NCBI GenBank assembly: GCA_963576725.1 | Contig: OY755236.1 | Location: 71,208,379 to 71,272,378 of the forward strand | DNA from: Azorinus chamasolen | Lineage: Eukaryota; Mollusca; Bivalvia; Cardiida; Solecurtidae | Reading direction: 5' to 3' | Length of the DNA stretch: 64,000 nucleotides | Shown here: positions 20,138 to 30,690 of the stretch, one piece after another | Layout of the letters: each line of letters opens with the position of its first letter | How positions within the stretch are numbered: position 1 is the first letter of the stretch | Made by a program: the position numbers and the translations under genes | Notes under the pieces: generated by a model | What the model was told of the DNA's origin: nothing | Databases searched by the model: none | What the model saw: only the letters and a program-made list of their open reading frames with translations

Positions 20138-20386
20138 TGGGTATTTATGTTGGTTTAATTTGTCTGCCACTCAGATGAGATTGTGTTATATTTCATCACT
20201 TGGTAGACCACTGTTTTTTTTAATATATTTTGGCTTTGTTTTTGTTTTTTCACTGCTTTATAATGTAAATGAAACTTTTTGTTGATGACAGTGTAAAGCA
20301 CTTACAACGTATATGACTTAACTTGATTAGTATTCATGCAACTCTTCTATGAATATAAAATAACATTTCAATGTAATTCTTGTATT
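20138..20386. other. No recognised feature
   Basis: T-rich sequence without hairpins, repeats or coding signature. Confidence 0.4.
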
Positions 20387-20838
20387 AAAACCTTTTCCCT
20401 CATATAAACGCTTTTTAATGCATTTGCAAACAGAGTAGACCTTGATCAGACAGCTTCTATAGGAGCCGTCTGTGCAGGGTCGGCTCTTTTTGCTTTTAAA
20501 TATGTAATTTTACAGTTTCTTTTAATCCTTTCCTCCATAAATACGCCTTTCTATGCCTCTATAAAAATCACCTATTGAAACCATTGTGATAAATAGAGCA
20601 GTTGCTCCTATAGGACCAAATGCTCTATTTATCTCAATGGTTTCAAACTATATGTACAAAATTCTAAAATTTTCCTTTTCTCTAGTTAATGCTCCTGTCC
20701 GGTAGATTTATTCAAGGTGGTTGGGTCTAAAAATAGCCCATGGAGGAATGGATTAGGGTAACGAAAACCCGTGTTCTTGTACCATTATAAAACTTCAGCA
20801 TGTAAATATTCATGCATATTGAACAGAGAAAGGGTTAA
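20387..20838 (-). mobile_element. TTAA-A MITE split by a nested TTAA-B
   Basis: TTAAAACCTTTTCCCTC, hairpin GCAAACAGAGTAGACC with apex GCTTCTATAGGAGCC, then the nested B at 20522-20757. After it come GTTCTTGTACCATTATAAAAC, AAATATTCATGC and GAACAGAGAAAGGGTTAA. Confidence 0.8.
20522..20757 (+). mobile_element. TTAA-B MITE, nested
   Basis: TTAATCCTTTCCTCCATAAA to GGAGGAATGGATTAG. The right TTAA has mutated to TTAG. The hairpin is near perfect: GCTCCTATAGGACC at the apex, one substitution. Confidence 0.88.
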
Positions 20839-21031
20839 AATTAGAAATAAAGGAATCGTTTTATCATGGCTAACAGTAGAAAATCAAATCAAACATAAGC
20901 ACACTGGGCAGACCCTGATCAGACAGCTGCTACACAATCTGATTTGGCTGTACTCTGTTTGCAAAAACCATCATCTGAGTCTTTTCTATTTGCAAAGGCG
21001 AAGAAATGAATATTATGGAGTAAGGGGTTAA
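20838..21031 (+). mobile_element. Degenerate TTAA-A
   Basis: ATCATGGCTAACAGTAG, CATAAGCACACTGGGCAGACC, CAGACAGCTGCTACACAATC and TACTCTGTTTGCAAAAAC, ending TTATGGAGTAAGGGGTTAA. The left end is missing. Confidence 0.65.
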
Positions 21032-21112
21032 GTGCCATAAACAGAAAGGGATACCTACATGCTTAACTTATTGAATGCTGTATATTGAAAGAGGAATGAC
21101 TCATCAGCAGAA

Positions 21113-21290
21113 GGTGCGTACCCAAATACTAAAATCTTCATTTCTCCACCAAACCCTATACTGTGACCACCCTTTAGAATTGTCTCTTCGAGGTGATTCT
21201 AAAGAGTGGTCACAGTATAGAGTTTGGTGGAGAAATAAAGGAGTTATTCTTGAAAATGTTTTTTACACATCTTATCTGGACCTCTGTTGA
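21113..21290. mobile_element. J-family palindromic element
   Basis: A ~97-bp imperfect palindrome (21140-21236) has arms ATTTCTCCACCAAACCC...CTTTAGAAT and ATTCTAAAGAG...GTTTGGTGGAGAAAT around GTCTCTTCGAGGTG. Flanks GGTGCGTACCCAAATACTAA and ATTCTTGAAAATGTTT recur at 30691-30875. Confidence 0.7.
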
Positions 21291-21297
21291 TGTGTGT

Positions 21298-21446
21298 AAC
21301 CATTGAGTCCATTTGATATTTGCTATGATTTTTCATGAAAAACAGTGCAGACCCAGGTGAGAGGGACCCTCTTCCTGGAGCTTTCTGATATGGGTCTACA
21401 GTGTTCGTAAATGTCATTACACTGGTTTCCAGCAATTAAGGGTTAA
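21298..21446 (+). mobile_element. M-family MITE, decayed
   Basis: GTAACCATTGAGTCCATTTG, ACAGTGCAGACCCAGGTGAG, GGTCTACAGTGTTCG and CCAGCAATTAAGGGTTAA. The apex TCTTCCTGGAGC is imperfect. Confidence 0.55.
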
Positions 21447-21753
21447 GCATAACATCTGCATCATAATTGCCACTAAAGTTGAAAGAGCTGTAATTTTTTG
21501 TTAAACTTGGCACTGTCAAAGACTGCGTATTTAAGACAAAGGTGTTCGATAATGTCTGTTTGCTAACAGTTGTACCTATTACAAGAGTTGTATACCTAGT
21601 AGAAATCTATACCTGAAGGGTCTTAATGCAAATATGTATAGAATTATCATTCTAACTATGACATTCTTTAGTGTGTGAGACATGTTCGATTCATATCAGA
21701 TATATTTCTACTCCTAATGTGATACATTCCAAAATAATAAGAGTTTCTTTGGT

Positions 21754-21973
21754 TTAACCTTTTCCTCCATAGATACGCCTTTGTAAAAGTCACTTAATGA
21801 AACCATTGTGATAAATAGAGCATTTGCTCCTATAGGAGCAAATGCTCTATTTATCACAATGGTTTCAAACTACAAAATTCTAAAATTTTACTTTTCTCTA
21901 TTAAATGCTTCTTTTGGGTAGATTCATTCAAAGAGGTTGGGTCTAAAAATAGTCAATGGAGGAATTGTTTTAA
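21754..21973 (+). mobile_element. TTAA-B MITE with perfect hairpin
   Basis: TTAACCTTTTCCTCCATAG to GGAGGAATTGTTTTAA. The arms GAAACCATTGTGATAAATAG / CTATTTATCACAATGGTTTC and apex TTTGCTCCTATAGGAGCAAA show no mismatches over the 68-bp palindrome. Confidence 0.92.
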
Positions 21974-22039
21974 GCTCAATGTATTTCAAACATATCATCT
22001 AATAACCCCAATCATGCTAACCACTATTGATTCCAATTT

Positions 22040-22081
22040 GAAAACAGTATGGATCCAGATGAGATACCGAGTAGCTACCAG
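22040..22081. mobile_element. D-family half hairpin, truncated
   Basis: AACAGTATGGATCCAGATGAG and ACCGAGTAGCTACC form one arm plus the centre. The other arm is absent; a TTAA-B begins at this point. Confidence 0.5.
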
Positions 22082-22297
22082 TTAACCCAATGATGCCTTT
22101 TGACACCTCTGTAAAAGTCACTTTTTGAAACAATTGTGATAGAGTATTTGCTCCATTATAGAGCAAATGCTGTATTTGTCACAATGCTTTCAAAACTATC
22201 TTTTTTTTAAAAATCCTTTTTTCTAGTAAATGCTCCTTTCTGGTAGATTTATTCAAAGAGTTTGGGTCTTAAAATAGCCTATGAGTAAAGGGGTTAA
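22082..22297 (+). mobile_element. TTAA-B MITE, diverged
   Basis: TTAACCCAATGATGCC to GAGTAAAGGGGTTAA. Hairpin arms are mismatched and the apex reads CTCCATTATAGAGC. Confidence 0.82.
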
Positions 22298-22299
22298 AT

Positions 22300-22743
22300 A
22301 AGCGATATTTACTGAAACATCTGATAATTATTGGTTAGGCAGAACAAAGGTTACATATTCTATCTGCTGCAGCTGCTGGACTGTTTGATATGGACACATT
22401 GGAAATAAAAGATACTATTTACTAATAGAAATATGACAGTGTGATATTTTGTTTGTTTTCAATTAATTCTTTTCACGGTAGCAGTGAATTGCGATTACCT
22501 GTGCAATCAATACGGATCACACTGTAATAACCCCAAGTCTTCGAACATCCAACCTCCACTCTCCATCAGTTTGTTGACCAATTCCCTCATAATCTACTAT
22601 TGGCATAATAATGAAAGGGTTAAGTTCCAAAGTTTTTTTGGCACATTCATTTGATAGTGCCTGCTTGTAGTCATCTATGGTGCTACAGGACAAAGCAACA
22701 GCTGATTTGGCTATGAAACCAGTCTTTTGGATTTCTCATTTGC
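22300..22743. other. No gene; MITE end scrap
   Basis: CAATTCCCTCATAATCTAC and AATGAAAGGGTTAA (about 22580-22623) are the two tips of a TTAA element with almost all of the interior deleted. ACATCCAACCTCCACTCTCC (about 22544) resembles the L family. Confidence 0.4.
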
Positions 22744-23003
22744 TTTAGCTATTTACTCCATAAAATATGCCTTTCTACACCTTTGCAAACAGAGTAGACC
22801 AAGATCAGATGGCTCCTCTAGGAGCCATCTGATCATGGTCTGCTCTGCTTGCTTTTGATATACATGTAATATAGATCTGATTCTGCAGTTTCTGCCATGG
22901 CCAAAATACCATGTGTTCTTAATTATGCCACTATAAAAATGAATCTAATTCATATTCATGATATCATTATATCGTGTATAAATATGCATGGGGTAAAGTG
23001 TTA
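22744..23003 (-). mobile_element. TTAA-A MITE
   Basis: ATTTACTCCATAAAATATGCC, a well-kept hairpin with apex GGCTCCTCTAGGAGCC, GATTCTGCAGTTTCTGCCATG and ATTCATGATATCATTATATC. The terminal TTAA tetramers are mutated. Confidence 0.83.
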
Positions 23004-23214
23004 CTTATGTTGTGAATGTAATGACCCATGGCCACATCATTAGCTGTTGTGTATTGAGATATGATGAACAACAAATAGAGACAAATTTCTTGTGTTTGGT
23101 TACTATTACTTGTCTGTTACTGCTTATTACTACAAAAATGTATGTTGGCAGAGAAAGGTAGGCATGAGGTCTAAAAAACCTGTTTACTATAGAGATCTAG
23201 TTACCTGATGATGA

Positions 23215-23745
23215 CGCCTCTTAACACCTCTTAGTGCCTTTCAACACCTTTACAAACAGAGTAAACCCAGTTTAGATGGCTGCTGTTTGTTTATGATTAG
23301 TTTGGTTTTTATCGGGCTTTAAAAGTATTTCAGTCATATCATGATGTCCAGCTAATTACAGGTGGAGGAAGACCCCAGAGATTCTTCTGTGCACAGAACA
23401 AATTGCATTGTTTCATACACAGAAGAACATCTAGGTAGAACCAGCGACCTACCACAAGCCAACTGGAAGGCTTCCTCACATGAAAAATCCAAATACCAGG
23501 ACTAGGATTCGAACCACAGCAGTGAGGAGCTAAGCGATTGTCAGTTGAAGACCATACATTATGCATAACCACTCAGCCACGGAGGCCCCTGTTTGTTTAT
23601 GAACTAATACTGATCTGCTTCTACAGGTTCTGCCATGGCAAAGAAATCCTGCGTTGAATGTCATTTTAAAACTCAATCTAATGAATATTCATAGTGTTAT
23701 TATTTCTCACATGAATATTTATCAAGTAAAAGCTTAACTTGCAGC
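23215..23745 (-). mobile_element. TTAA-A MITE split by a MetaSINE
   Basis: ACACCTTTACAAACAGAGTA and CCAGTTTAGATGGCTGCTG precede the SINE. GAACTAATACTGATCTGC, GTTCTGCCATGGC and CTCACATGAATATTTATC follow it. The hairpin has collapsed: GGCTGCTGTTTGTTTATGA joins both outer arms. Confidence 0.78.
23297..23588 (-). mobile_element. tRNA-derived SINE with Meta-type central domain
   Basis: Read on the minus strand it begins GGGGCCTCCGTGGCTGAGTGG (tRNA A-box region). It carries GTGGTTCGAATCCTAGTCC (B box), then ATGTGAGGAAGCCTTCCAG, GTCGCTGGTTCTACC and GGTCTTCCTCCACC, which I recognise as the conserved domain of bivalve MetaSINEs. Both sides carry CTGTTTGTTTATGA (23283-23296 and 23589-23602), a perfect 14-bp target duplication. 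The open frame across it is not a gene. Confidence 0.88.
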
Positions 23746-23753
23746 AATGACTA

Positions 23754-23999
23754 TTAACCCTTTCCTTCATATAAACACCTTTTCACACATTTGCAAACAG
23801 AGTAGACCCAGATCAGACAGCTTCCTATAGGAGCCGTCTGATCTGGGCCTGCTCTGTTTGCCTATGAAATTTATTAAAAGATGTGATTCTACTGTTCCTA
23901 CTAATACCAAACATTCATGTGTACGTGTACTATTGTAAACATTTAGCTTAAATATTCATGATGTCTGTATTTCTTACATGAATATTGAACAGGGAAAGG
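23754..23999 (-). mobile_element. TTAA-A MITE
   Basis: TTAACCCTTTCCTTCATATA, a near-perfect hairpin with apex GCTTCCTATAGGAGCC, TAAATATTCATGATGTC and CATGAATATTGAACAGGG. Its right tip runs directly into the next element, both having lost the joint TTAA. Confidence 0.83.
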
Positions 24000-24238
24000 C
24001 TCATATAAACATGTTTGAACGCATTTGCAAACAGAGCAGACCAAGATCAGACGGCTCCTAGAGGAGCCGTCTGATCAGAGTCTGCTCTGTTTGCTAATAG
24101 AATTTATTTGATCTGTTTCTTTGCTTTCTAAAATGTCTGTAATGCTCCACCTTCCATATTTCTTTTAACTATTTTGTTAATGAATATTCAGTAGGTATGG
24201 AAATTTGGCCTATAAATACAGAACCGAGAAAGGGTTAA
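24000..24238 (-). mobile_element. TTAA-A2 MITE with perfect hairpin
   Basis: CTCATATAAACATGTTTG, hairpin GCAAACAGAGCAGACC around GACGGCTCCTAGAGGAGCCG, A2 body GATCTGTTTCTTTGC and ATTCAGTAGGTATGG, ending CCGAGAAAGGGTTAA. Confidence 0.85.
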
Positions 24239-24239
24239 T

Positions 24240-24672
24240 GTGGGCTCAATGTATGTTTTCCGGTGAAATTTGAACATGTGTCCCCTTCTGGTTGTATGGG
24301 CTAAGTGGCTTGACTGTGATCTATGATAGATCGTATAAAAAATTCGGCTTTCAGAGCCATGCCATTGTCATCTGTTGTTTGAGCCTGCTTGTAGTCAGCT
24401 CATTGACATACTGGTAATTGTCACAACGGCAGTTAAATGTAATGCACGTGTGCCAGAATGTTGGTTCAGTTTTGTTTTGCTCCATAACTTTGTTTTGTAT
24501 AGATAGAATTCAATACAATTTAGCACAAACTTTTTTCTTGAGTAGACATTATTTTAAATACCTAAATGTTTGCAAGATCCTCATGATGAAGCAATGTTGA
24601 TGATCAGCCTAATGAATATTGAGCTAAAAGGTCAAGGTCGCAGGCATGTCTTGCCAAAAACGTTTTGTGTGG
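24240..24672. other. No recognised feature
   Basis: Contains short open frames without coding support and an AAAGGTCAAGGTCGC string at about 24628. No MITE, no splice-bounded exon. Confidence 0.4.
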
Positions 24673-26820
24673 ACATGATATAGAACACGCTGTGGCTCAC
24701 ATGATATGGCTCACATGATATAGAACACACTGTTACTCACATGATATAGAACACACTGTGACTCACATGATATAGAACACTCTGTGGCTCACATGATATA
24801 GAACACACTGTGACTCACATGATATAGAGCACACTGTGACTCACATGATATAGACTATACACTGTGACTCATATGATATAGAACACACTGTGACTCACAT
24901 GATATAGAGCACACTGTGGCTCACATGATATAGACTATACACTGTGGCTCACATGATATAGACTATACACTGTGGCTCACATGATATAGAACACACTGTG
25001 GCTCACATGATATAGACTATACACTGTGGCTCACATGATATAGAATACACTGTGGCTCACATGATATAGACTATACACTGTGGCTCACATGATATAGAGC
25101 ACACTGTGACTCACATGATATAGAGCACACTGTGGCTCACATGATATAGAACACTCTGTGGCTCACATGATATAGAACACTCTGTGGCTCACATGATATA
25201 GAGCACACTGTGACTCACATGATATAGAACACACTGTGGCTCACATGATATAGAACACTCTGTGGCTCACATGATATAGAACACTCTGTGGCTCACATGA
25301 TATAGAGCACACTGTGACTCACATGATATAGAACACACTGTGACTCACATGATATAGAGCACACTGTGACTCACATGATATAGACTATACACTGTGACTC
25401 ACATGATATAGAGCACACTGTGACTCACATGATATAGAGCACACTGTGGCTCACATGATATAGACTATACACTGTGGCTCACATGATATAGACTATACAC
25501 TGTGGCTCACATGATATAGAACACACTGTGGCTCACATGATATAGACTATACACTGTGGCTCACATGATATAGAATACACTGTGGCTCACATGATATAGA
25601 CTATACACTGTGGCTCACATGATATAGAACACACTGTGGCTCACATGATATAGAACACACTGTGACACATGATATAGAACACACTGTGACTCACATGATA
25701 TAGAACACACTGTGACTCACATGATATAGAGCACACTGTGGCTCACATGATGTAGAATACACTGTGGCTTACATGATATAGAACACACTGTGGCTTACAT
25801 GATATAGAACACACTGTGACTCACATGATATAGAGCACACTGTGGCTCACATGATGTAGAATACACTGTGGCTCACATGATATAGAACACACTGTGGCTT
25901 ACATGATATAGAACACACTGTGGCTTACATGATATAGAACACACTGTGACTCACATGATATAGAACACACTGTGACTCACATGATATAGAACACTCTGTG
26001 GCTCACATGATATAGAACACACTGTGGCTCACATGATATAGAGCACACTGTGACTCACATGATATAGAACACACTGTGGCTTACATGATATAGAACACAC
26101 TGTGGCTTACATGATATAGAATACACTGTGGCTTACATGATATAGAACACACTGTGGCTTACATGATATAGAACACACTGTGGCTTACATGATATAGAGC
26201 ACACTGTGACTCACATGATATAGAATACACTGTGACTCACATGATATAGAACACACTGTGACTCACATGATATAGAACACACTGTGACTCACATGATATA
26301 GAACACACTGTGACTTACATGATATAGAACACACTGTGACTCACATGATATAGAACACACTGTGACTTACATGATATAGAACACACTGTGGCTCACATGA
26401 TATAGAACACACTGTGACTCACATGATATAGAACACACTGTGACTCACATGATATAGAACACACTGTGACTCACATGATATAGAACACTCTGTGGCTCAC
26501 ATAATGTAGAATACACTGTGGCTTACATGATATAGAACACACTGTGACTCACATGATATAGAGCACACTGTGACTCACATGATATAGAACACACTGTGGC
26601 TCACATGATATAGAACACACTGTGACTCACATGATATATAACACATGATGTAGAACACACTGTGACTCACATGATATAGAATACACTGTGGCTCACATGA
26701 TATAGAACACACTGTGACTCACATGATATAGAACACATGATGTAGAACACACTGTGACTCACATGATATAGAACACACTGTGACTCACATGATATAGAAC
26801 ACATGATATAGAACACACTG
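24673..26820 (+). repeat. 26/28-bp minisatellite, ~2.1 kb
   Basis: About eighty monomers of the form ACATGATATAGAACACACTG + TGRCTC (26 bp), with variants GAGCACAC, GAATACAC and the 28-bp GACTATACAC. The order of variants around 24803-25110 is repeated almost exactly ~530 bp later, which shows duplication of a multi-monomer block. The last units are shortened to ACATGATATAGAAC. Confidence 0.95.
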
Positions 26821-26845
26821 TTATCTTGAATTAAATTAAGTAAAT

Positions 26846-27075
26846 TAGCAATTCAATGAATATTCATTTAAATAATGACATGATCATGAATATTAATTAG
26901 ATTACATTTTTGTAATGGCACATGGACACATGACTTATTGGCCATGGAAGATACTGTAGAATCATGTCTATATTATTTCATAAGCAAACAGAGCAGATCC
27001 TGATCAGACTGCTCCTCTAGGAGTTTCTCTGTTTTCAAAGACGTTGAAAGGCATATTCATGGAGTAAAAGGTTAA
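26846..27075 (+). mobile_element. TTAA-A MITE
   Basis: AATGAATATTCATTTAAATAATGA, TTGGCCATGGAAGATACTG, AGCAAACAGAGCAGATCC with apex TGCTCCTCTAGGAG, ending GGAGTAAAAGGTTAA. The 3' hairpin arm is partly deleted. Confidence 0.83.
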
Positions 27076-27159
27076 ATAAAAACTTTTTCATATCAATGAT
27101 AAATATTCAGACCTCAACAATAATAATTGCTGTACTAGATACATGTACATTCTTCAGTA

Positions 27160-27466
27160 TTAACCCATTCCTTCATATTGACGCATCTTTAAAAGTCACT
27201 TTTTGAAATCATGGTGATAAATAGAGCATAATTATGCTCCATAGGAGCAAATGCTCTCTAAACACCTTTCCATGCCTTTGCATACAGACCCAGATCAGAG
27301 AGTTCCTATAGGAGACGTCTGATCAGGGTCTGCTCTGTTTGCTTATGAAATTATAGTAGATCTGACTCTATAGTTTCTATCAATACAAAAAAATCATGTA
27401 CAGTCATGTGCGATTATAAAATTTCAGCTAACAAACATTAATGATGTCATGTCAGGGAAAGGTTAA
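27160..27466. mobile_element. Chimeric MITE: TTAA-B left half + TTAA-A right half
   Basis: TTAACCCATTCCTTCATATTG to GCTCCATAGGAGCAAATGC is B. From about 27257 the sequence is TTAA-A in minus orientation: CCTTTGCATACAGACCCAGATC, apex GTTCCTATAGGAGACG, AATGATGTCATG, ending CAGGGAAAGGTTAA. The composite is bounded by TTAA on both sides. Confidence 0.8.
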
Positions 27467-27615
27467 TTAATATAAGTGCTTTGCAAGGAGATATTCTTTT
27501 TAACAGTGCTTCTGTTTAATTATATATACCATTTCTGGGTTTGTTTTGGGTTGTGGTTGTTGTTGTTGTTTTGTTTGCCAACCTTTGTAGCCATTGATAC
27601 TGGTCATATCCATCA

Positions 27616-27927
27616 TTAACCCTTTCCCTCAAACTCATGTGTTTTCACGCATTTGCAAACAGAGTAGACCTAGATCAGATGGCTCCTAGAGGAGCCATCT
27701 GATCTGTGTCTGCTCTGTTTGCTAATGGAATTTTTAAAGATCTGTTTCCTTAGTTTCTAAAATGGCTGCAATTTTCCACCTTCAATATGTCATAGAGGAG
27801 CCCCTCTCATCAGGGTTTGTAGTATGTTTGCCATGTTACACTTTTCTTTAGAAAAATCCCTAAATATTCATAATAAGCTTGACCAGTTTGGATAGAACAT
27901 TTGAAAAATTAGCATTGTAAGGGTTAA
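27616..27927. mobile_element. Chimeric MITE: TTAA-A2 left + K-family right
   Basis: TTAACCCTTTCCCTCAAAC with a perfect hairpin (apex GGCTCCTAGAGGAGCC) and ATGGCTGCAATTTTCCACC is A2. From about 27792 GAGGAGCCCCTCTCATCAGGG, AAGCTTGACCAGTTTGG and GTAAGGGTTAA is the K right half, starting at the K apex. TTAA is present at both ends. Confidence 0.75.
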
Positions 27928-27951
27928 TTTTTGGCACGCTACCGTTTGGTT

Positions 27952-28020
27952 GTCCGTTTGGATCCAGATGAGGTGTCAAGTTACTCAGCCTCTCATCTCG
28001 ATCCAGACTGTTTTACATGC
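27952..28020. mobile_element. D-family hairpin
   Basis: CCGTTTGGATCCAGATGAGG and CCTCTCATCTCGATCCAGAC pair around TGTCAAGTTACTCAG. Confidence 0.6.
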
Positions 28021-28140
28021 TGACACAATTTGTTTTTCAGAAAGAAATGGAAGAAAAAATATTAATGTATTTTTTAGAATTAAAGCGAAAAAAACCCACA
28101 ATGTTTGCACAAGACAATTACTGTAAGTGCTGTGCAGAAA

Positions 28141-28335
28141 AACCTTACACCGCTGAATTTTCAAATGGTCTATTCTAAAATTCAAACAGGCAAAGCTTAT
28201 GGTGAATATTTAGGTATTTTTTCTAAAGAAAAGTGTAGCATGACAAACAGTGCATACCCTGATCTAGGAGCCCTCTCATCTGGGTCAACGCTGTTTGCAA
28301 AGGATATACGAGCAAGTGACATTGTTGCAATTTTC
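28141..28335 (+). mobile_element. K-family MITE, decayed
   Basis: CTTACACCGCTGAATTTTC, CAAAGCTTATGGTGAATATT, CATGACAAACAGTGCATACC and GAGCCCTCTCATCTGGGTC. Matches 54753-54964 with one hairpin arm missing. Frames on both strands are repeat artefacts. Confidence 0.65.
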
Positions 28336-28542
28336 ATCTGTTTCTCATATTTGTCTATTTGCGCTACTCTCTTACCGTTGCAATTTGTTTGGTATTTATA
28401 CTGCCCTGTCATGTGTAAGTAAAGATTGCTTTGCATATTGGAAATACCTTGTGGTATTGCTTTGTAATTATTGTGCATGTTACCATTTAGGAATGCAGTA
28501 GACTACTGGCGTCATCTTATCTGTACAAACCAGTCCAAGATG

Positions 28543-28797
28543 TTTACCCTTTACTCCATAGATGCAACTTTTAATGCCTTTGCAAACAGAGTAGACCCAG
28601 ATCAGATGGCTCCTGTAGGAGCCACCTGATCAGGGTCTGCTCTGTTTCCTTATGGAATTGTATATATCTGATTATCTGATTCTGCAGTTCATGGTATAGC
28701 CATGGTCAAAATAGGTTTTTGTTGCCAATATCCACTAGTAGATATTTATGATGTCATTATTTCTGACATGAATATGCATCACATAAGAGGGTAAAGT
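28543..28797 (-). mobile_element. TTAA-A MITE
   Basis: TTTACCCTTTACTCCATAG, hairpin with apex GGCTCCTGTAGGAGCC and one mismatched arm, ATCTGATTCTGCAGTTC, TTATGATGTCATTATTTC, ending AAGAGGGTAAAG. Confidence 0.82.
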
Positions 28798-28799
28798 AC

Positions 28800-29047
28800 A
28801 CTCATAACTACAGTCTTTCAGACTATTTATAACATTGCATCATAGCTTCTGATAGGTGTTCCACGAATTCACTTAGGAAAACAATAAAACTGACACGTAG
28901 TAATAAGTAACTGTCTTCTGTAACAGAAACTTATTATTTTTGTAAGCTCCTCAAAGCTTAACCTTTTGCATGCTATGAGTATATTTGGTCATTAAACTCG
29001 AAACTATGAAATTTTAGTAATGGAGAATTCTTATTTTATATCTTTGT
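28800..29047. other. No recognised feature
   Basis: Unassigned AT-rich sequence. Confidence 0.35.
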
Positions 29048-29211
29048 AGCCAGGTTGCTGATGCTGGTGCTTAATGCAGGATGAAAGTCATGCAGAAAGC
29101 TCCTGGAGGAGCTTTCTACGTGACTTTCACCCTGCATTAAGCTGCCCCCTGTCTTAAGGATTGATAGTGATACCTATTTGAGTGTTCGTATAATCAAGCT
29201 TTTACTGTAGT
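29048..29211. mobile_element. TA-C MITE, left end decayed
   Basis: GGTGCTTAATGCAGGATGAAAG / CTTTCACCCTGCATTAAGC palindrome with apex AAAGCTCCTGGAGGAGCTTT. The right end is AGCTTTTACTGTA. Confidence 0.78.
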
Positions 29212-29214
29212 TCA

Positions 29215-29806
29215 GATTCAGGTGAAATGCCAAATAACGTAATGTCTCATCAGGATTTTGCAGAGAAAATAAATATGCATTGTATTTTGATATAAATGAC
29301 ACAACTTTATTTATGCCGTTACTCCATAAATACAACTTTCTTTGCAAATGGAACCAGATCAGACATCTCAATACTGTCATTCTTTATCGGAAACAAGATA
29401 AGAGTGCATTTTAGTTCGGATCCTTGTGAGCTGCTGTGTTACTGTACTTCTCATTGGAATCCAGATTGTTTGCAAAAGCTATCACAAATTTACCATTAGA
29501 GTTTAGCATGCAAAACTTTATAAACAAAGGAGAATTGGATTCTGTTTAAAGCATATGGTTTTGAGTGGATGGTTTATAAAACTCTCATCATATGACATCT
29601 ACAGATGACTACTCTTCATCATTCCTGAGAATCTCTGTAATTGATTGTCCCTGTTTTAGCATTGGGGGGAAATTGGTATTGCTTAAGTTTATGATTCACC
29701 AAGTAGCTATATCATTTTGAATGTAATTGAAGCTGTATCCATCTGACCTTGCTATATTGAGAGTGTTTCATTTGGGTCCAGGCTGTTTGCAAATGCCAGA
29801 GAATAG
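29215..29806. other. D-family scraps, otherwise unassigned
   Basis: GTAATGTCTCATCAGGATTTTG (29240), TACTTCTCATTGGAATCC with AGATTGTTTGCAAAAGC (29437-29478) and CATTTGGGTCCAGGCTG (29769) look like eroded D arms. No gene. Confidence 0.4.
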
Positions 29807-30059
29807 TTAACCCTTCTCTTGCTGAATTTTAAAATACATTTCTTCTTCTTTACTCGACATGCCCTGTGGTATAATTACATATATCTTCACCGTCTACAAT
29901 TATTTCTCTGTGCAATCACTGCTGTGGAGTGCACTGGTTGCACAATCAATTTGTAAATAGTGCAGACCCCGATGAGACAGCTCCTGCAGGAGCTGTCTCA
30001 TCTGGGTCTTCACTATTTACAGGTAGGTATATTGATGTGAACAGCAAGCGAAGGGTTAA
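29807..30059 (+). mobile_element. H-family MITE, complete
   Basis: TTAACCCTTCTCTTGCTG to AGCGAAGGGTTAA. The perfect hairpin AAATAGTGCAGACCCCGATG / CATCTGGGTCTTCACTATTT has one bulge and apex CAGCTCCTGCAGGAGCTG. About 90% identical by eye to 14308-14556, which suggests relatively recent amplification. Confidence 0.87.
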
Positions 30060-30181
30060 TACAGGTTTTGTTTTGTTTTAATCGTCATAATACTGATGTA
30101 CCGGTATCTGTAATAATATTTTTCAGCTTGGAAGAAATAGATATATTGTTTGCAAATAGTCAAACTCTCTTTTTTCTCAGC

Positions 30182-30250
30182 CAAACTCGATCTTGCTGCA
30201 ACTCATTAGAATCACCTTGGAGAGTTGCAGCAGCCGATAGAGTTTGGCAC
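30182..30250. mobile_element. J-like palindrome
   Basis: GCCAAACTCGATCTTGCTGC and GCAGCAGCCGATAGAGTTTGG pair around AACTCATTAGAATCACC. The outer CCAAAC/GTTTGG and the GATTCTAA centre (inverted) are shared with the J copies at 21140 and 30719. Confidence 0.5.
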
Positions 30251-30369
30251 AGAAATACAAAAAATATTTTAATTAGATTTTCTAAATTAGATTTCCTAAA
30301 TATGATTCTTATCTACAGCCCTGTAGATGAACCATCAAATAACCCTTTCCCTGTTCCATGAGAAATTGT

Positions 30370-30616
30370 TCAACCCTTTCCTTCAAATAAATGCCTTTTC
30401 ACGCCTTTGCAAACAGAGTAGACCCAAATCAGACGGATAGAGCTGTCTGATCAGGGTCTTCTCTGTTTGCGTATGAGATTATAATAGATTTGACTCTAAA
30501 GTTTCTACTAATGCCAAAGATTCCTGCGTATATAATTATGATGTTATAAAATTCAGCAAATAAATATTCATGATGTCATTATTTCTTACATGAATATGTA
30601 AGCGGGAAAGGGTTAA
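30370..30616 (-). mobile_element. TTAA-A MITE, apex deleted
   Basis: CAACCCTTTCCTTCAAATAA, GCAAACAGAGTAGACCC, GACGGATAGAGCTGTCTG (apex reduced), GATTTGACTCTAAAGTTTC, AATATTCATGATGTC, ending GCGGGAAAGGGTTAA. Confidence 0.83.
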
Positions 30617-30690
30617 AAGAACAAGAAGCGAAAGGTGCTGTACTTTGGTAACTGAAGAAGACAAATATTACTTCAGAGCTACAGATAAGG

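Noticed and set aside
24673..26820. Regular short repeats resembling a CRISPR array
   Set aside because: Units are contiguous with no unique spacers, variants are point changes, and the context is eukaryotic. It is a minisatellite.
24673..26820. GAACAnnnTGT steroid-receptor-like (GRE) motif in each minisatellite monomer
   Set aside because: Only one half-site fits; the second (TGTGAC) departs from consensus, and molluscs are not known to have glucocorticoid or androgen receptors.
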